Assembly: GCA_964611585.1 (NCBI GenBank)
Contig: CAZTAK010000033.1
Location: 1 to 31,601, forward strand
Source of the DNA: CAZTAK01 sp964611585
GTDB lineage: Bacteria; Pseudomonadota; Alphaproteobacteria; SHVP01
Length of the DNA: 31,601 nucleotides
Reading direction: 5' to 3'
Positions within the stretch are counted from its first letter, which is position 1, and each line of letters opens with the position of its first letter. The position numbers and the translations under genes are program-made. Positions 1 to 7,044 of this stretch are shown here, in pieces. The notes beneath the pieces are model-generated. The model saw nothing but the letters and a program-made list of their open reading frames with translations. It was not told the DNA's origin and ran no database searches.

Positions 1-609
1 GTTCTCGATCTGCTGGGTGACGGTGAACATGTAATCGGCGTCGATGGCGATGGTGCGGCGGAAGCGCAGGCCCTCGCCGTTGTCCCAGGTAAGCGTCACC
101 GGCGTTTCGGGCGTCAGGATCGTCCGGTTGGCGGTCCACACGGTATCGAGGCCGGGGAGCGCGAGGTTCCCGCCAGTGTTCTGGCTCCAGCCGAATTCGG
201 CGAAATAGGTATTCACCGATCCCAGCGGCGAAAGTAGGGTTACCGTCGGGCTGTCGGGCTCCAGCGTCAGCCGGTATTCGTCGAGCGTCAGATCGTCGAT
301 TTGCGCACCCTTGAGCGCGATCGAACCCGACAGGCGCGGGGTATCGATGGTGATGCGGGGCGAGGCGGCCAGCGCCTGGGCACGGGGCACCAGTTCCGAC
401 TCGGGCGCCGGTTCGGCGAGCGGCGCGGCTTCGCCCGGGTCGGGCGCGCTGCGGACGGCCGGTTCCGCGGCCTGCTCGGCGGTCTGCTGCAAGGCCGCCT
501 GACGGGCGAGATTGGCTTCACGCCGCGGCGCGTCGTAGAGGAACTGAAAGGCGATCAGAATCGCGATTGAAGCGACGATGGCAAAGATCAGGTTGCGCTG
601 GTCGAGCAT
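1..609 (-). CDS. yidC: Membrane protein insertase YidC, N-terminal part (cut by window edge)
   Basis: YidC inserts and folds inner-membrane proteins, alone or with SecYEG. The 203 visible residues begin MLDQRNLIFAIVASIAILIA, an N-terminal membrane anchor preceded by almost no cytoplasmic tail. A proline- and alanine-rich linker follows (about residues 35-75), then the start of the large periplasmic beta domain, with the typical RFRRTIAIDADYMFTV stretch near the window edge. The conserved C-terminal insertase domain lies outside the window. The frame stays open to base 1. The ATG start lies 8 bases after the yidD stop, the expected position in the rpmH-rnpA-yidD-yidC cluster. The identification rests on sequence and order together; nothing looks broken. 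Confidence 0.93.
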   Translation of the reverse strand, partial: MLDQRNLIFAIVASIAILIAFQFLYDAPRREANLARQAALQQTAEQAAEPAVRSAPDPGEAAPLAEPAPESELVPRAQALAASPRITIDTPRLSGSIALKGAQIDDLTLDEYRLTLEPDSPTVTLLSPLGSVNTYFAEFGWSQNTGGNLALPGLDTVWTANRTILTPETPVTLTWDNGEGLRFRRTIAIDADYMFTVTQQIEN

Positions 610-617
610 GGCCCGGG

Positions 618-884
618 TCAGCCGTTGTTGCCCGCGGGCGGTACCGGGTCATAGCCCGAGCCGCCCAGCGGATGGCAGCGGGCAATGCGGCGCGCCGCAA
701 GATAGCTCCCCTTGACCGCCCCATGGGCAGCCAGCGCCTCGGCCGCATATTCCGAACAACTGGGCGCAAACCGGCACCGCGGTCCAAGGATCGGCGAGAT
801 CAAGAACTGGTAGAGCCGGACTGGAACCAGGGCAAGGCGCGCTGGCAGACTAACGACGGGGCTGGGGGCGGACATGGCAGTCAT
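618..884 (-). CDS. yidD: Membrane protein insertion efficiency factor YidD
   Basis: YidD is a small protein (88 aa here, within the usual 70-100) that helps membrane protein insertion next to YidC. The family signature is clear: LYQFLISPILGPRCRF, then PSCSEYA, then RCHPLGGSGYDPVP, with the conserved cysteines of the RCRFxPSCSEYA segment. An amphipathic N-terminal part precedes it. The start codon overlaps the rnpA stop as ATGA (bases 881-884), which suggests translational coupling. A second in-frame ATG three codons later would give a protein three residues shorter. Confidence 0.95.
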   Translation of the reverse strand: MTAMSAPSPVVSLPARLALVPVRLYQFLISPILGPRCRFAPSCSEYAAEALAAHGAVKGSYLAARRIARCHPLGGSGYDPVPPAGNNG

Positions 885-1258
885 TTGGGGCCGTTTTCGC
901 CGTTGCGCCAGACTTTCAGTTTGTGCAGTGCGTCTTCCAAATCGTCCACCAACGCATCATAGGGGCGCTCGAGGGTCCCCTTGCGGCCGATCACAACGAA
1001 ATCGTGGCCCCGGGCCCCGTGCTCGGCCAGAACCGCCCGGGTGACCGCCCGCAGGCGCCGCTTGGCGCGGTTGCGAACGACTGCCGCACCGACCCTGCGC
1101 GTTACCGTGAAGCCCACGCGCGGCGCCGGATTTCGCCCCCCGGTATCCGGCGTCGGGCTGACCTGAAGGATCAGACCCGGCGTCGCCCATTTGCGCCTTG
1201 CGCCCGCGATTCGCAGGAAATCGGCCCGCCGTCTAAGACGTCCGAGAGCGTCGCTCAT
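881..1258 (-). CDS. rnpA: Ribonuclease P protein component
   Basis: This is the protein subunit of RNase P, which binds the RNA subunit and the 5' leader of pre-tRNA. At 125 aa it has the usual length. The diagnostic RNR region is present (VVRNRAKRRLR), preceded by GFTVTRRVGAAV and followed by the hydrophobic DFVVIGRKG strand. The frame is open far upstream (to 1492), but that extension runs antisense through rpmH and its leader. The ATG at 1258, which gives MSDALGRLRRRADF, is therefore preferred; LRRRADFLRI aligns with the usual N-terminus. It starts 11 bases after the rpmH stop, so the two are almost certainly cotranscribed. Confidence 0.95.
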   Translation of the reverse strand: MSDALGRLRRRADFLRIAGARRKWATPGLILQVSPTPDTGGRNPAPRVGFTVTRRVGAAVVRNRAKRRLRAVTRAVLAEHGARGHDFVVIGRKGTLERPYDALVDDLEDALHKLKVWRNGENGPK

Positions 1259-1269
1259 GGGCGCGGCCG

Positions 1270-1404
1270 TCAGGCCGAAAGGCGCTTTCGCCCCTTGGCG
1301 CGGCGGCGCGCGAGCACCCTCTTGCCGGCCACCGTCTTCATACGGGCCCTGAAGCCATGGCGGCGCTTGCGCACAAGGACGCTCGGCTGAAACGTTCTTT
1401 TCAC
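1270..1404 (-). CDS. rpmH: 50S ribosomal protein bL34 (GTG start)
   Basis: This is ribosomal protein bL34, 44 aa, the normal bacterial length. The sequence begins VKRTFQPSVLVRKRRHGFRA and ends with an RRRAKGRKRLSA tail, the expected highly basic protein. The start is GTG rather than ATG. It is chosen because family members begin (M)KRTFQPS and because a purine-rich GGAG lies about ten bases upstream. It is first in the rpmH-rnpA-yidD-yidC cluster and has a strong candidate promoter upstream at 1469-1497. Confidence 0.95.
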   Translation of the reverse strand: MKRTFQPSVLVRKRRHGFRARMKTVAGKRVLARRRAKGRKRLSA

Positions 1405-1468
1405 GGGGCCTGTCTCCGGGTGTGGGGCGGGCGGAGGCGCTGGATGAGCGACCACCGGAACGGGCCGC

Positions 1469-1497
1469 TGTATACGGTTTTGGCCGGGCCAAGTCAA
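1469..1497 (-). promoter_or_regulatory. Candidate sigma-70 promoter of rpmH cluster
   Basis: On the minus strand there is TTGACT (1497-1492), a 17-base spacer and TATACA (1474-1469), a close match to the sigma-70 consensus. The predicted transcript start is near 1461, giving a leader of about 57 bases before the rpmH GTG. The rest of the gap to the next gene (1405-1707) shows no convincing gene, terminator or DnaA box. Confidence 0.65.
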
Positions 1498-1707
1498 TGG
1501 CGGGGCCCGCAAACGGGCAGTTTTGGTCACTTTATCGATCTCCGCGGTCACGCTTCGGTGAGACGCCTTGCCTTTATGCCGCGATGCGAAAAAGTATGAG
1601 GCCGTGAAAGTTTCCCACTCCTCCGGCCAGGCTTCGGGCCGGCCAAAACCGCCACATCGCCGCACCGGGCGCGGGCAATCCTTGCGCCGGATGCCGGGCC
1701 GGCTCAG

Positions 1708-2460
1708 ATGAATACTCCGCACCCGGTGACGCTACGACGTCCGCCCGCGCCGCCGCCGTGGCGGTTGTGGCCTGTCGCCGGGCTGGCGGCGGGGCTCGCG
1801 GTCTTCCTGGTGCTCGGTTTGCACGAGTATTTCCGGCTCGAATCGCTCGCCCGCAACCGCGACGTCCTGGCCGGCATGGTCGCCGATCACGCGGTCCTGG
1901 CGGCTATCGGTTTCGTCGCGCTTTATGCGGTCGTGGTCGCGCTTTCGCTGCCGGTGGCGCTGGTCGTCAGCATGGCGGGCGGTTTCCTGTTCGGTGGCGT
2001 CGGAGGTGCCGTCCTCAACGTGATTGCGGCGAGCCTTGGCGCCACCGCGTTGTTTTTGATCGCGCGTTCCACCGTCGGCGCGTTCCTGCGTGCCCGTGCC
2101 GGACCCTGGCTTACCAGGATGGAAGCGGGGTTTCATGCCAACGAATGGAGCTACATGTTTATCCTGCGGCTGGTGCCCCTGTTTCCCTTCTATATCGTCA
2201 ACATTGTGCCGGCGCTCATCGGCGTGCGGCTGACGACCTTCGTGGTGGCGACCTTCTTCGGCATCATGCCGGGGGCTATTGTCTATGCGAATCTCGGGGC
2301 GGGTGCGGATGTGATACTCACCGCCGGCGAAACGCCCGGCCTCGACGTCTTTCTCGCCCCGCAAGTGGCGCTGCCGATTGGCGGTCTGGTCCTGCTGGCG
2401 CTGTTGCCAATCGCGTACAAGCTCGTGCGTGCCCGCCGAAAATCAAATCCGGCCGTTTAG
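1708..2460 (+). CDS. TVP38/TMEM64 (DedA superfamily, SNARE-associated) membrane protein
   Basis: This is a 250-aa inner-membrane protein of the TVP38/TMEM64 branch of the DedA superfamily. The core motif is visible: a GGFLFGGVGGAVLN re-entrant-like segment around residue 95, an arginine-containing FILRLVPLFPFYIVN stretch around residue 155, and FFGIMPGAIVYANLG. Hydrophobic segments lie near residues 22-40, 65-100, 105-125, 160-200 and 215-235. Characterised DedA/TVP38 relatives act in lipid scrambling or membrane homeostasis; the substrate of this branch is not established. It is followed by a MerA-like flavoprotein on the same strand, a pairing known elsewhere, so a joint redox or membrane role is possible (inference). 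Confidence 0.85.
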   Translation: MNTPHPVTLRRPPAPPPWRLWPVAGLAAGLAVFLVLGLHEYFRLESLARNRDVLAGMVADHAVLAAIGFVALYAVVVALSLPVALVVSMAGGFLFGGVGGAVLNVIAASLGATALFLIARSTVGAFLRARAGPWLTRMEAGFHANEWSYMFILRLVPLFPFYIVNIVPALIGVRLTTFVVATFFGIMPGAIVYANLGAGADVILTAGETPGLDVFLAPQVALPIGGLVLLALLPIAYKLVRARRKSNPAV

Positions 2461-2605
2461 GGCGATTCCGTTTCGTCTAGGATCGCCCGTGGCCGCAAGG
2501 CGGCCCGCCGCTTGTGCGGCGCGCCCGCGCAGGCGTGGACCCTTGGGTCCGCTGGCGTGAGCGACAAGAATGCCAGAGCGGTTCCGATCAAAACGGAACC
2601 GCTCT
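2460..2605 (+). repeat. Dispersed multi-hairpin element, family A copy 1
   Basis: First of three copies of an element of about 145 bp (others at 4291-4434 and 19041-19184). It begins on the last base of the upstream stop codon. In order it contains GGGCGAT/ATCGCCC (outer stem of the first hairpin), GGCCGC-AAG-GCGGCC, CGCCGC-TTGT-GCGGCG, GGACC-CTTG-GGTCC, and a final perfect 12-bp stem AGAGCGGTTCCG / CGGAACCGCTCT around the loop ATCAAAA (2575-2605). A run of about 40 bases in the middle is identical to copy 3. The last hairpin could stop transcription but has no T tract. Confidence 0.9.
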
Positions 2606-2678
2606 AGTCGGTGGTTTGTTTTGACGCTCCAGCCGGGCGCTCTGGCCGGCCGGGGTCCCCTCGCATAGGCTCGCCCTC

Positions 2679-4100
2679 ATGGCTGCAACCCTAGAAGCCG
2701 ACATCTGCGTCATCGGGGCCGGGTCCGCAGGGCTCGTGGTCGCCGCCGGTGCCGCCCAGATGGGGGCAACCGTCGTCCTGATCGAAAAGGGCCGCATGGG
2801 CGGCGATTGCCTGAACTTCGGCTGCGTACCCTCGAAGGCGATGCTGGCCGCGGGCCGCATGGCGGCAATGGGCGCGCGCGCCGCGGCGATGGGGGTTGCT
2901 TACGCCGAACCCGAAATCGATTTTGCCGCCGTGCAGGATCATGTGGCGGGAGTGATCGCGGCGATCGCGCCAATGGATTCGGTCGCACGCTTCGAGGGGC
3001 TGGGCGTGCGCGTTCTGCAGGAAGAGGCGCGCTTCGTGGCGCGCAACCGGGTCGCCGCCGGCGGGCATGAAATTCGCGCCCGCCGCTTCGTCATTGCAAC
3101 CGGGTCGCGGCCGATGGTGCCGCCGATCCCGGGCATGGACAGCATCGAATATCTTACCAACGAGAGTCTGTTCGCCAACCGCGAGGCACCTTCGCACCTT
3201 GTGGTCATCGGCGCCGGTCCTATCGGCCTCGAAATGGCGCAGGCGCACCACAATCTCGGCAGCCGGGTCACGGTTTTCGAGATGGCGGAACCGCTCGGCA
3301 CGGAAGACCCCGAGACGGTGGCGCTGCTGATCGAACGGCTGCGCGCCGATGGAATCGACATTCGGGCCCGCACCCGAGTGACGGCGGTGGCGCGGGGCGC
3401 GCACGGAATCGACGTCAGCTTCGATTCGGTTGGCGGTCCGGGATCGGTAACCGGGTCGCACCTGTTGGTGGCGGCCGGGCGGGTTCCGGTGACCGAGGGT
3501 CTCGGCCTCGCGGTGGCGGGCGTGGCCACCGCGCCGGGCGGCATTGTCGTCGATGCGCGCATGCGCACATCGAACCCCAAGATCTATGCGATCGGCGATG
3601 TCTCGGGCGGGCCGCAATTCACTCACGTCGCCGGTTTTCAGGCGGGGATTGCGCTGCGAAATATTCTATTCCGCTGGCCCGCGCGCGCCAACGCCCGCGC
3701 AATCCCGCACGTTACCTATACCGATCCCGAGCTTGCCCACATCGGTCTCACCGAAGCCGAGGCGCGGGCCCGGGGCCCGGTGACGATTCTGCGCTGGCCG
3801 TTTGCCGAGAACGACCGCGCCCAGACCGAGCGCGATCTCGAGGGGCTGGTGAAAGTGATTGCCGGGCGGCGCGGCAAGGTGCTGGGGGCGAGCATTCTCG
3901 GCGCCGGTGCTGGCGATCTGATAATGCCGTGGGTGCTGGCGATCGCCGCGGGCCTGAAACTCGGCACCCTTGCCGGCGTGATCGCGCCCTATCCGACCCG
4001 CAGCGAAGCCGGCAAGCGGGCCGCCTTCCTCTATTACCTGCCGAGCCTTTCGTCCCCCCGCGTCAAGCGCCTGGTGCGGTTTCTGGCGCGATTCGGTTAG
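2679..4100 (+). CDS. MerA-like FAD-dependent pyridine nucleotide-disulfide oxidoreductase
   Basis: This is a class I flavin disulfide reductase (473 aa) related to dihydrolipoamide dehydrogenase and mercuric reductase. An N-terminal FAD-binding ICVIGAGSAGLV (residues 9-20) is followed by the redox-active pair C44/C49 in GGDCLNFGCVPSK. Then come ATGSRP, an NAD(P)-binding VVIGAGPIGLEMA near residue 175, IYAIGDV for FAD, and the dimerisation domain. The C-terminal catalytic His-Glu motif of lipoamide dehydrogenases (HPT..E) reads Y438-PTRS-E443 here, the tyrosine arrangement seen in MerA. The N-terminal HMA domain and the C-terminal cysteine pair of true MerA are missing, so mercury reduction cannot be claimed. 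It lies 218 bases after the TVP38 gene. Its electron acceptor is unknown. Confidence 0.85.
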   Translation: MAATLEADICVIGAGSAGLVVAAGAAQMGATVVLIEKGRMGGDCLNFGCVPSKAMLAAGRMAAMGARAAAMGVAYAEPEIDFAAVQDHVAGVIAAIAPMDSVARFEGLGVRVLQEEARFVARNRVAAGGHEIRARRFVIATGSRPMVPPIPGMDSIEYLTNESLFANREAPSHLVVIGAGPIGLEMAQAHHNLGSRVTVFEMAEPLGTEDPETVALLIERLRADGIDIRARTRVTAVARGAHGIDVSFDSVGGPGSVTGSHLLVAAGRVPVTEGLGLAVAGVATAPGGIVVDARMRTSNPKIYAIGDVSGGPQFTHVAGFQAGIALRNILFRWPARANARAIPHVTYTDPELAHIGLTEAEARARGPVTILRWPFAENDRAQTERDLEGLVKVIAGRRGKVLGASILGAGAGDLIMPWVLAIAAGLKLGTLAGVIAPYPTRSEAGKRAAFLYYLPSLSSPRVKRLVRFLARFG

Positions 4101-4101
4101 T

Positions 4102-4162
4102 GGTTCAATTCCGACATTTGGTCGCGTTGGAATTGGGACCAAACGTCGAAAAGAATTGAACC
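4102..4162. repeat. Nested palindromic element, family B copy 1
   Basis: This 61-bp unit starts one base after the upstream stop codon. Its ends are a perfect 10-bp inverted repeat, GGTTCAATTC (4102-4111) and GAATTGAACC (4153-4162). Inside is a second arm pair, CGACATTTGGTC and GACCAAACGTCG, with one mismatch, so the whole unit can fold into one long hairpin. A related copy without the outer arms lies at 5996-6048. Confidence 0.8.
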
Positions 4163-4290
4163 AGATCAAAAAGAATAGTGGTGCGGGCTGACATCAAAGG
4201 ATCGAACGGTCAGAGTCGCGCCCTAAGCGCGCCGCCCCGGCAGGCGGTCCGCCAGGCTCCGAGCGCACACGTTCGCGGCATCGTGATTTC

Positions 4291-4434
4291 GGGCGATTGC
4301 CGTTCGTCTGGGATCGCCCCTGGCCGCAAGGCGGCCCGCCGCTTGACCGGCGCGCCGGCGCAGGCGTGGACCGTTCGGTCCACTGCCGGGAGCGACAGGA
4401 GAGCGAGAGTGGTTCCGACCGAAACGGAACCACC
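4291..4434 (+). repeat. Dispersed multi-hairpin element, family A copy 2
   Basis: Second and most diverged copy of the element at 2460-2605, in the same orientation. The first stem GGGCGAT/ATCGCCC and GGCCGC-AAG-GCGGCC are kept, the third stem is CGCCG/CGGCG, and the fourth is lengthened to GTGGACC-GTTC-GGTCCAC. In the last hairpin GAGCGGTTCCG has become GAGTGGTTCCG, and the partner strand changed to CGGAACCAC, so the pair is kept. With family B copy 1 it accounts for much of the 447-bp gene-free gap 4101-4547; I see no gene in the remainder. Confidence 0.85.
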
Positions 4435-4547
4435 CTTGCTTGCCGGGGCCGCGAGCCGGTGGTTTTCGGGCTCCGGACGGCGTCGCGGGATCGGCCCCTG
4501 ATCGTCTTAAACTGGCGGGAACCCTTGATTTCTGCTATTGCCGCGCG

Positions 4548-5990
4548 ATGGCAAGGCCCGGGTTCCCCTTTGCGCGCGTGACATACAGCCTGTCCGCGCG
4601 TGTCCTCGTTCTGACGCTGTTCTTCGTCATGGTCAGCGAAGTGCTGATCTATGTGCCTTCGATTGCCAGCTTCCGCATGAACTATCTCAAGGAACGGGTG
4701 CAATCGGCGCAACTCGCCTCGCTTGCCCTTGAGGCCACGCCCGACCGGATCGTTTCGACGGAACTGGAACGCAACCTTCTCGATCAGGCCGAGATTCTTG
4801 CCGTCGTGGTCAAACGCGAAGACGTGCGCTCCCTGATCCTCGGTAGCGCCACCCCGGACGAGGTGGGTCCTTTTTACGATATCCGAGGCGTCTCGCTCTG
4901 GGTGCAGGTCCGCGATGCCTTTGCGGCCATGGGCGGCAACGATCATGCCATTCGTGTCGTCGACAGTGCCCGCGGCGATCCCAGTATGCTGATCGACGTG
5001 GTCATGGCCGAAGATCCGATGCGTCGCGAAATGTACGCTTATTCGGGCCGAATCCTGTCGCTGTCGTTGATCATTTCGATTTTCACGGCGGGCCTTGTGT
5101 TTTTCAGTCTTAACCGCCTGTTGGTGCGGCCGATGGCGCGCATCACCGAAAGCATGGTCCGGTTCCGCGAGGCGCCGGAAGACGTGTCGCGATCGATCGT
5201 TCCGACTAGCCGGCGCGACGAAATCGGGGTTGCCCAACGCGAACTCGCCGACATGCAGGTGGAACTGCGCGCGGCGTTGCGCCAGAAGGAACACCTTGTG
5301 CAGCTCGGCACGGCGGTGGCGAAGATCAATCACGATCTGCGGAACATCCTTTCCACTGCCCAGCTGGTTTCCGACCGGCTTGCCGTTAGCGGCGATCCCG
5401 AGGTGCGGCGTCTGACGCCGACGCTGGTCCAGGCGATCGACCGCGCCGTCGATTTGTGCACCCAGACCTTGCAATACGGGCGCGCTAGCGAAACCGCGCC
5501 GCGCCGCATTGTCTTCAAACTGCGCGAACTGATCGACGATGTCGGCGACGCGCTCGGGCTTTCGGCCGAGGGCGTGCCGACCTGGGAAAACGAAGTCGTC
5601 GCCGACCTCGAACTGAGCGCCGACCGCGACCAGATTTTTCGCGTGATTCTGAATCTTTGCCGCAATGCCGCCGACGCCCTTGGCGAGCAGGAGGACGGGC
5701 GCATTTGCATCACCGGCGGTCTCAAGAATAATTGCGCCACAATTTATGTGGTCGACAATGGACCCGGACTGCCGGACGCGGCCCGAACCGATCTATTCAA
5801 GCCGTTTCAGGGATCGACGCGTGCGTGCGGGACCGGGCTCGGGCTTGCGGTAGCTCGCGATCTGGTCGTCGGCCACGGCGGCGAAATCACCCTTCACAAG
5901 AGCGACGAATTCGGTACCACCTTCCGCCTCGCCTTTCCCAGCAATGTCCACGAATTGCCCGTCGTGCGCCCGGTCGAACAGGTCGGCTAG
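4548..5990 (+). CDS. Membrane sensor histidine kinase with HAMP domain
   Basis: This is a 480-aa two-component sensor kinase. A first membrane segment (about residues 14-34, LVLTLFFVMVSEVLIYV) and a second (about 170-190, SLSLIISIFTAGLVFF) enclose a periplasmic sensor domain of about 135 residues. A HAMP linker follows (LVRPMARITESM). The dimerisation helix carries the phosphoacceptor H262 in KINHDLRNILS. The ATPase domain shows the N box NLCRNAADAL, the G1 box DNGPGLP, LFKPFQ, and the G2 box GTGLGLAVARDLV. The frame is open back to 4440, but the ATG at 4548 puts the first membrane segment at the normal distance and leaves repeat copy 2 outside the gene. No response regulator is adjacent, so the partner is unknown. 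Confidence 0.9.
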   Translation: MARPGFPFARVTYSLSARVLVLTLFFVMVSEVLIYVPSIASFRMNYLKERVQSAQLASLALEATPDRIVSTELERNLLDQAEILAVVVKREDVRSLILGSATPDEVGPFYDIRGVSLWVQVRDAFAAMGGNDHAIRVVDSARGDPSMLIDVVMAEDPMRREMYAYSGRILSLSLIISIFTAGLVFFSLNRLLVRPMARITESMVRFREAPEDVSRSIVPTSRRDEIGVAQRELADMQVELRAALRQKEHLVQLGTAVAKINHDLRNILSTAQLVSDRLAVSGDPEVRRLTPTLVQAIDRAVDLCTQTLQYGRASETAPRRIVFKLRELIDDVGDALGLSAEGVPTWENEVVADLELSADRDQIFRVILNLCRNAADALGEQEDGRICITGGLKNNCATIYVVDNGPGLPDAARTDLFKPFQGSTRACGTGLGLAVARDLVVGHGGEITLHKSDEFGTTFRLAFPSNVHELPVVRPVEQVG

Positions 5991-5995
5991 GCACT

Positions 5996-6048
5996 ATTCC
6001 GACCTTCGGTCCCGAGATCATTGGGACGAAACGTCGAGAAAAATGAAC
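5996..6048. repeat. Nested palindromic element, family B copy 2
   Basis: Related to the unit at 4102-4162: both carry ATTCCGAC, then GGTC, ATTGGGAC, AAACGTCGA and TGAAC in the same order and spacing, and both sit just after a stop codon. Here the inner arms CGACCTTCGGTCCC and GGGACGAAACGTCG still pair with a few mismatches, but the outer arms are gone. The rest of the 216-bp gap up to 6206 holds no gene I can support. Confidence 0.7.
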
Positions 6049-6206
6049 ATCATCAATCGGTTAACCGGGCGGTGTGGATTGGTATCTGGGGATCAAATTG
6101 CGTTGGATCGAAATGCGAAGGACGGAAAAATCGGGATCGCACGACCAGCGCCACCCTTTCGGGCCGCTGTGAGTGCCTTTACCGGACACCGCCCGGCTCG
6201 AACTTC

Positions 6207-6974
6207 GTGACCTGGGATCCCGATCTTTACGGCGCATTTCGCGCGCCCCGGATGCGCCCCGCGCTTGATTTGCTGGCGCGGATCGACCTTGAAGCCCCGG
6301 TGTCGGTGTTCGATCTCGGCTGCGGGCCGGGCGAGGTGACTCGCGAAATTGCCCGCCGCTGGCCGGGTGCGCGGGTAACCGGCCTGGACCGGTCGCCGGA
6401 CATGCTGGCGCGGGCGCGAGACGCGACCGGGGCCATCGATTGGGTCGAAGGCGACATCACCAAATTCGAAACCGCCGGTGCCGGTCTTATTTTTTCCAAT
6501 GCGGCGTTCAACTGGGTGCCCGGACACGACACGCTGTTTCCGCGCCTCGCGGGCATGCTCGCGCCGGGTGGCATTCTTGCCGTGCAAATGCCGCGGAACT
6601 TTGCCGAACCCTCGCACACTTCGATTGCCGAGCCGGTACGAGCCGGGCCTTGGCGCACCCGACTCGAAGCGATGCTTTTGCCGCCGCCGGTCGCTGCGAT
6701 GGCCGATTATTATGACTGGCTGTCGCCGCTGACGGACGGCATCAAGGTTTGGGAAACGGTTTATCTTCACCGCCTCGAGGGCGAGAATCCGGTGGTATCC
6801 TGGTTCCGGGCGACGGCGTTGAGGCCCTTTGTCGAGGCCCTCGGCGGCTGCGAGCGCGATGATTTTCTAGAAGACTACGCGGCGCGGGTCGCCAAGGCCT
6901 ATCCCGCGCGGGCCGACGGAATCACGCTGCTGCCGATGCGGCGGATTTTTGTGCTCGCCCGCGCCCGCACCTGA
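6207..6974 (+). CDS. tam: Trans-aconitate 2-methyltransferase-like SAM methyltransferase
   Basis: Tam methylates trans-aconitate with SAM, removing a spontaneous by-product that inhibits aconitase. The 255-aa product is close to the roughly 252 aa of E. coli Tam. The N-terminus VTWDPDLYGAFRAPRMRP matches the family start (WDPxxY..F...R.RPA), so the GTG at 6207 is chosen over an upstream frame that stays open to 6021. SAM-binding motif I is DLGCGPGEVT (about residues 34-43), followed by VTGLDRSPDML. IFSNAAFNWVPGHD and the LYHRLEG-type region near the C-terminus (here VYLHRLEGENPV) are also typical. The substrate has to be confirmed, since related methyltransferases share this fold. Confidence 0.82.
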   Translation: MTWDPDLYGAFRAPRMRPALDLLARIDLEAPVSVFDLGCGPGEVTREIARRWPGARVTGLDRSPDMLARARDATGAIDWVEGDITKFETAGAGLIFSNAAFNWVPGHDTLFPRLAGMLAPGGILAVQMPRNFAEPSHTSIAEPVRAGPWRTRLEAMLLPPPVAAMADYYDWLSPLTDGIKVWETVYLHRLEGENPVVSWFRATALRPFVEALGGCERDDFLEDYAARVAKAYPARADGITLLPMRRIFVLARART

Positions 6975-7044
6975 CGGCGGTCCTTTATTCTTGCCGGAGC
7001 GGGCGCTACGGTTCCGGTGCCGAAACTCGTGGTGCTGAATACCG

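Noticed and set aside
1259..1492. Extended N-terminus of rnpA
   Set aside because: The extra 78 residues are the antisense-frame product of rpmH and its leader; RnpA proteins start near MSDALGRL.
1405..1707. Replication origin near rpmH
   Set aside because: No DnaA boxes, no AT-rich unwinding region and no dnaA gene are visible.
2679..4100. Mercury resistance gene merA
   Set aside because: No HMA domain, no C-terminal vicinal cysteines and no mer neighbours.
4194..5474. 426-codon open frame on the minus strand
   Set aside because: Antisense of the histidine kinase and the repeat copy; no recognisable domains.
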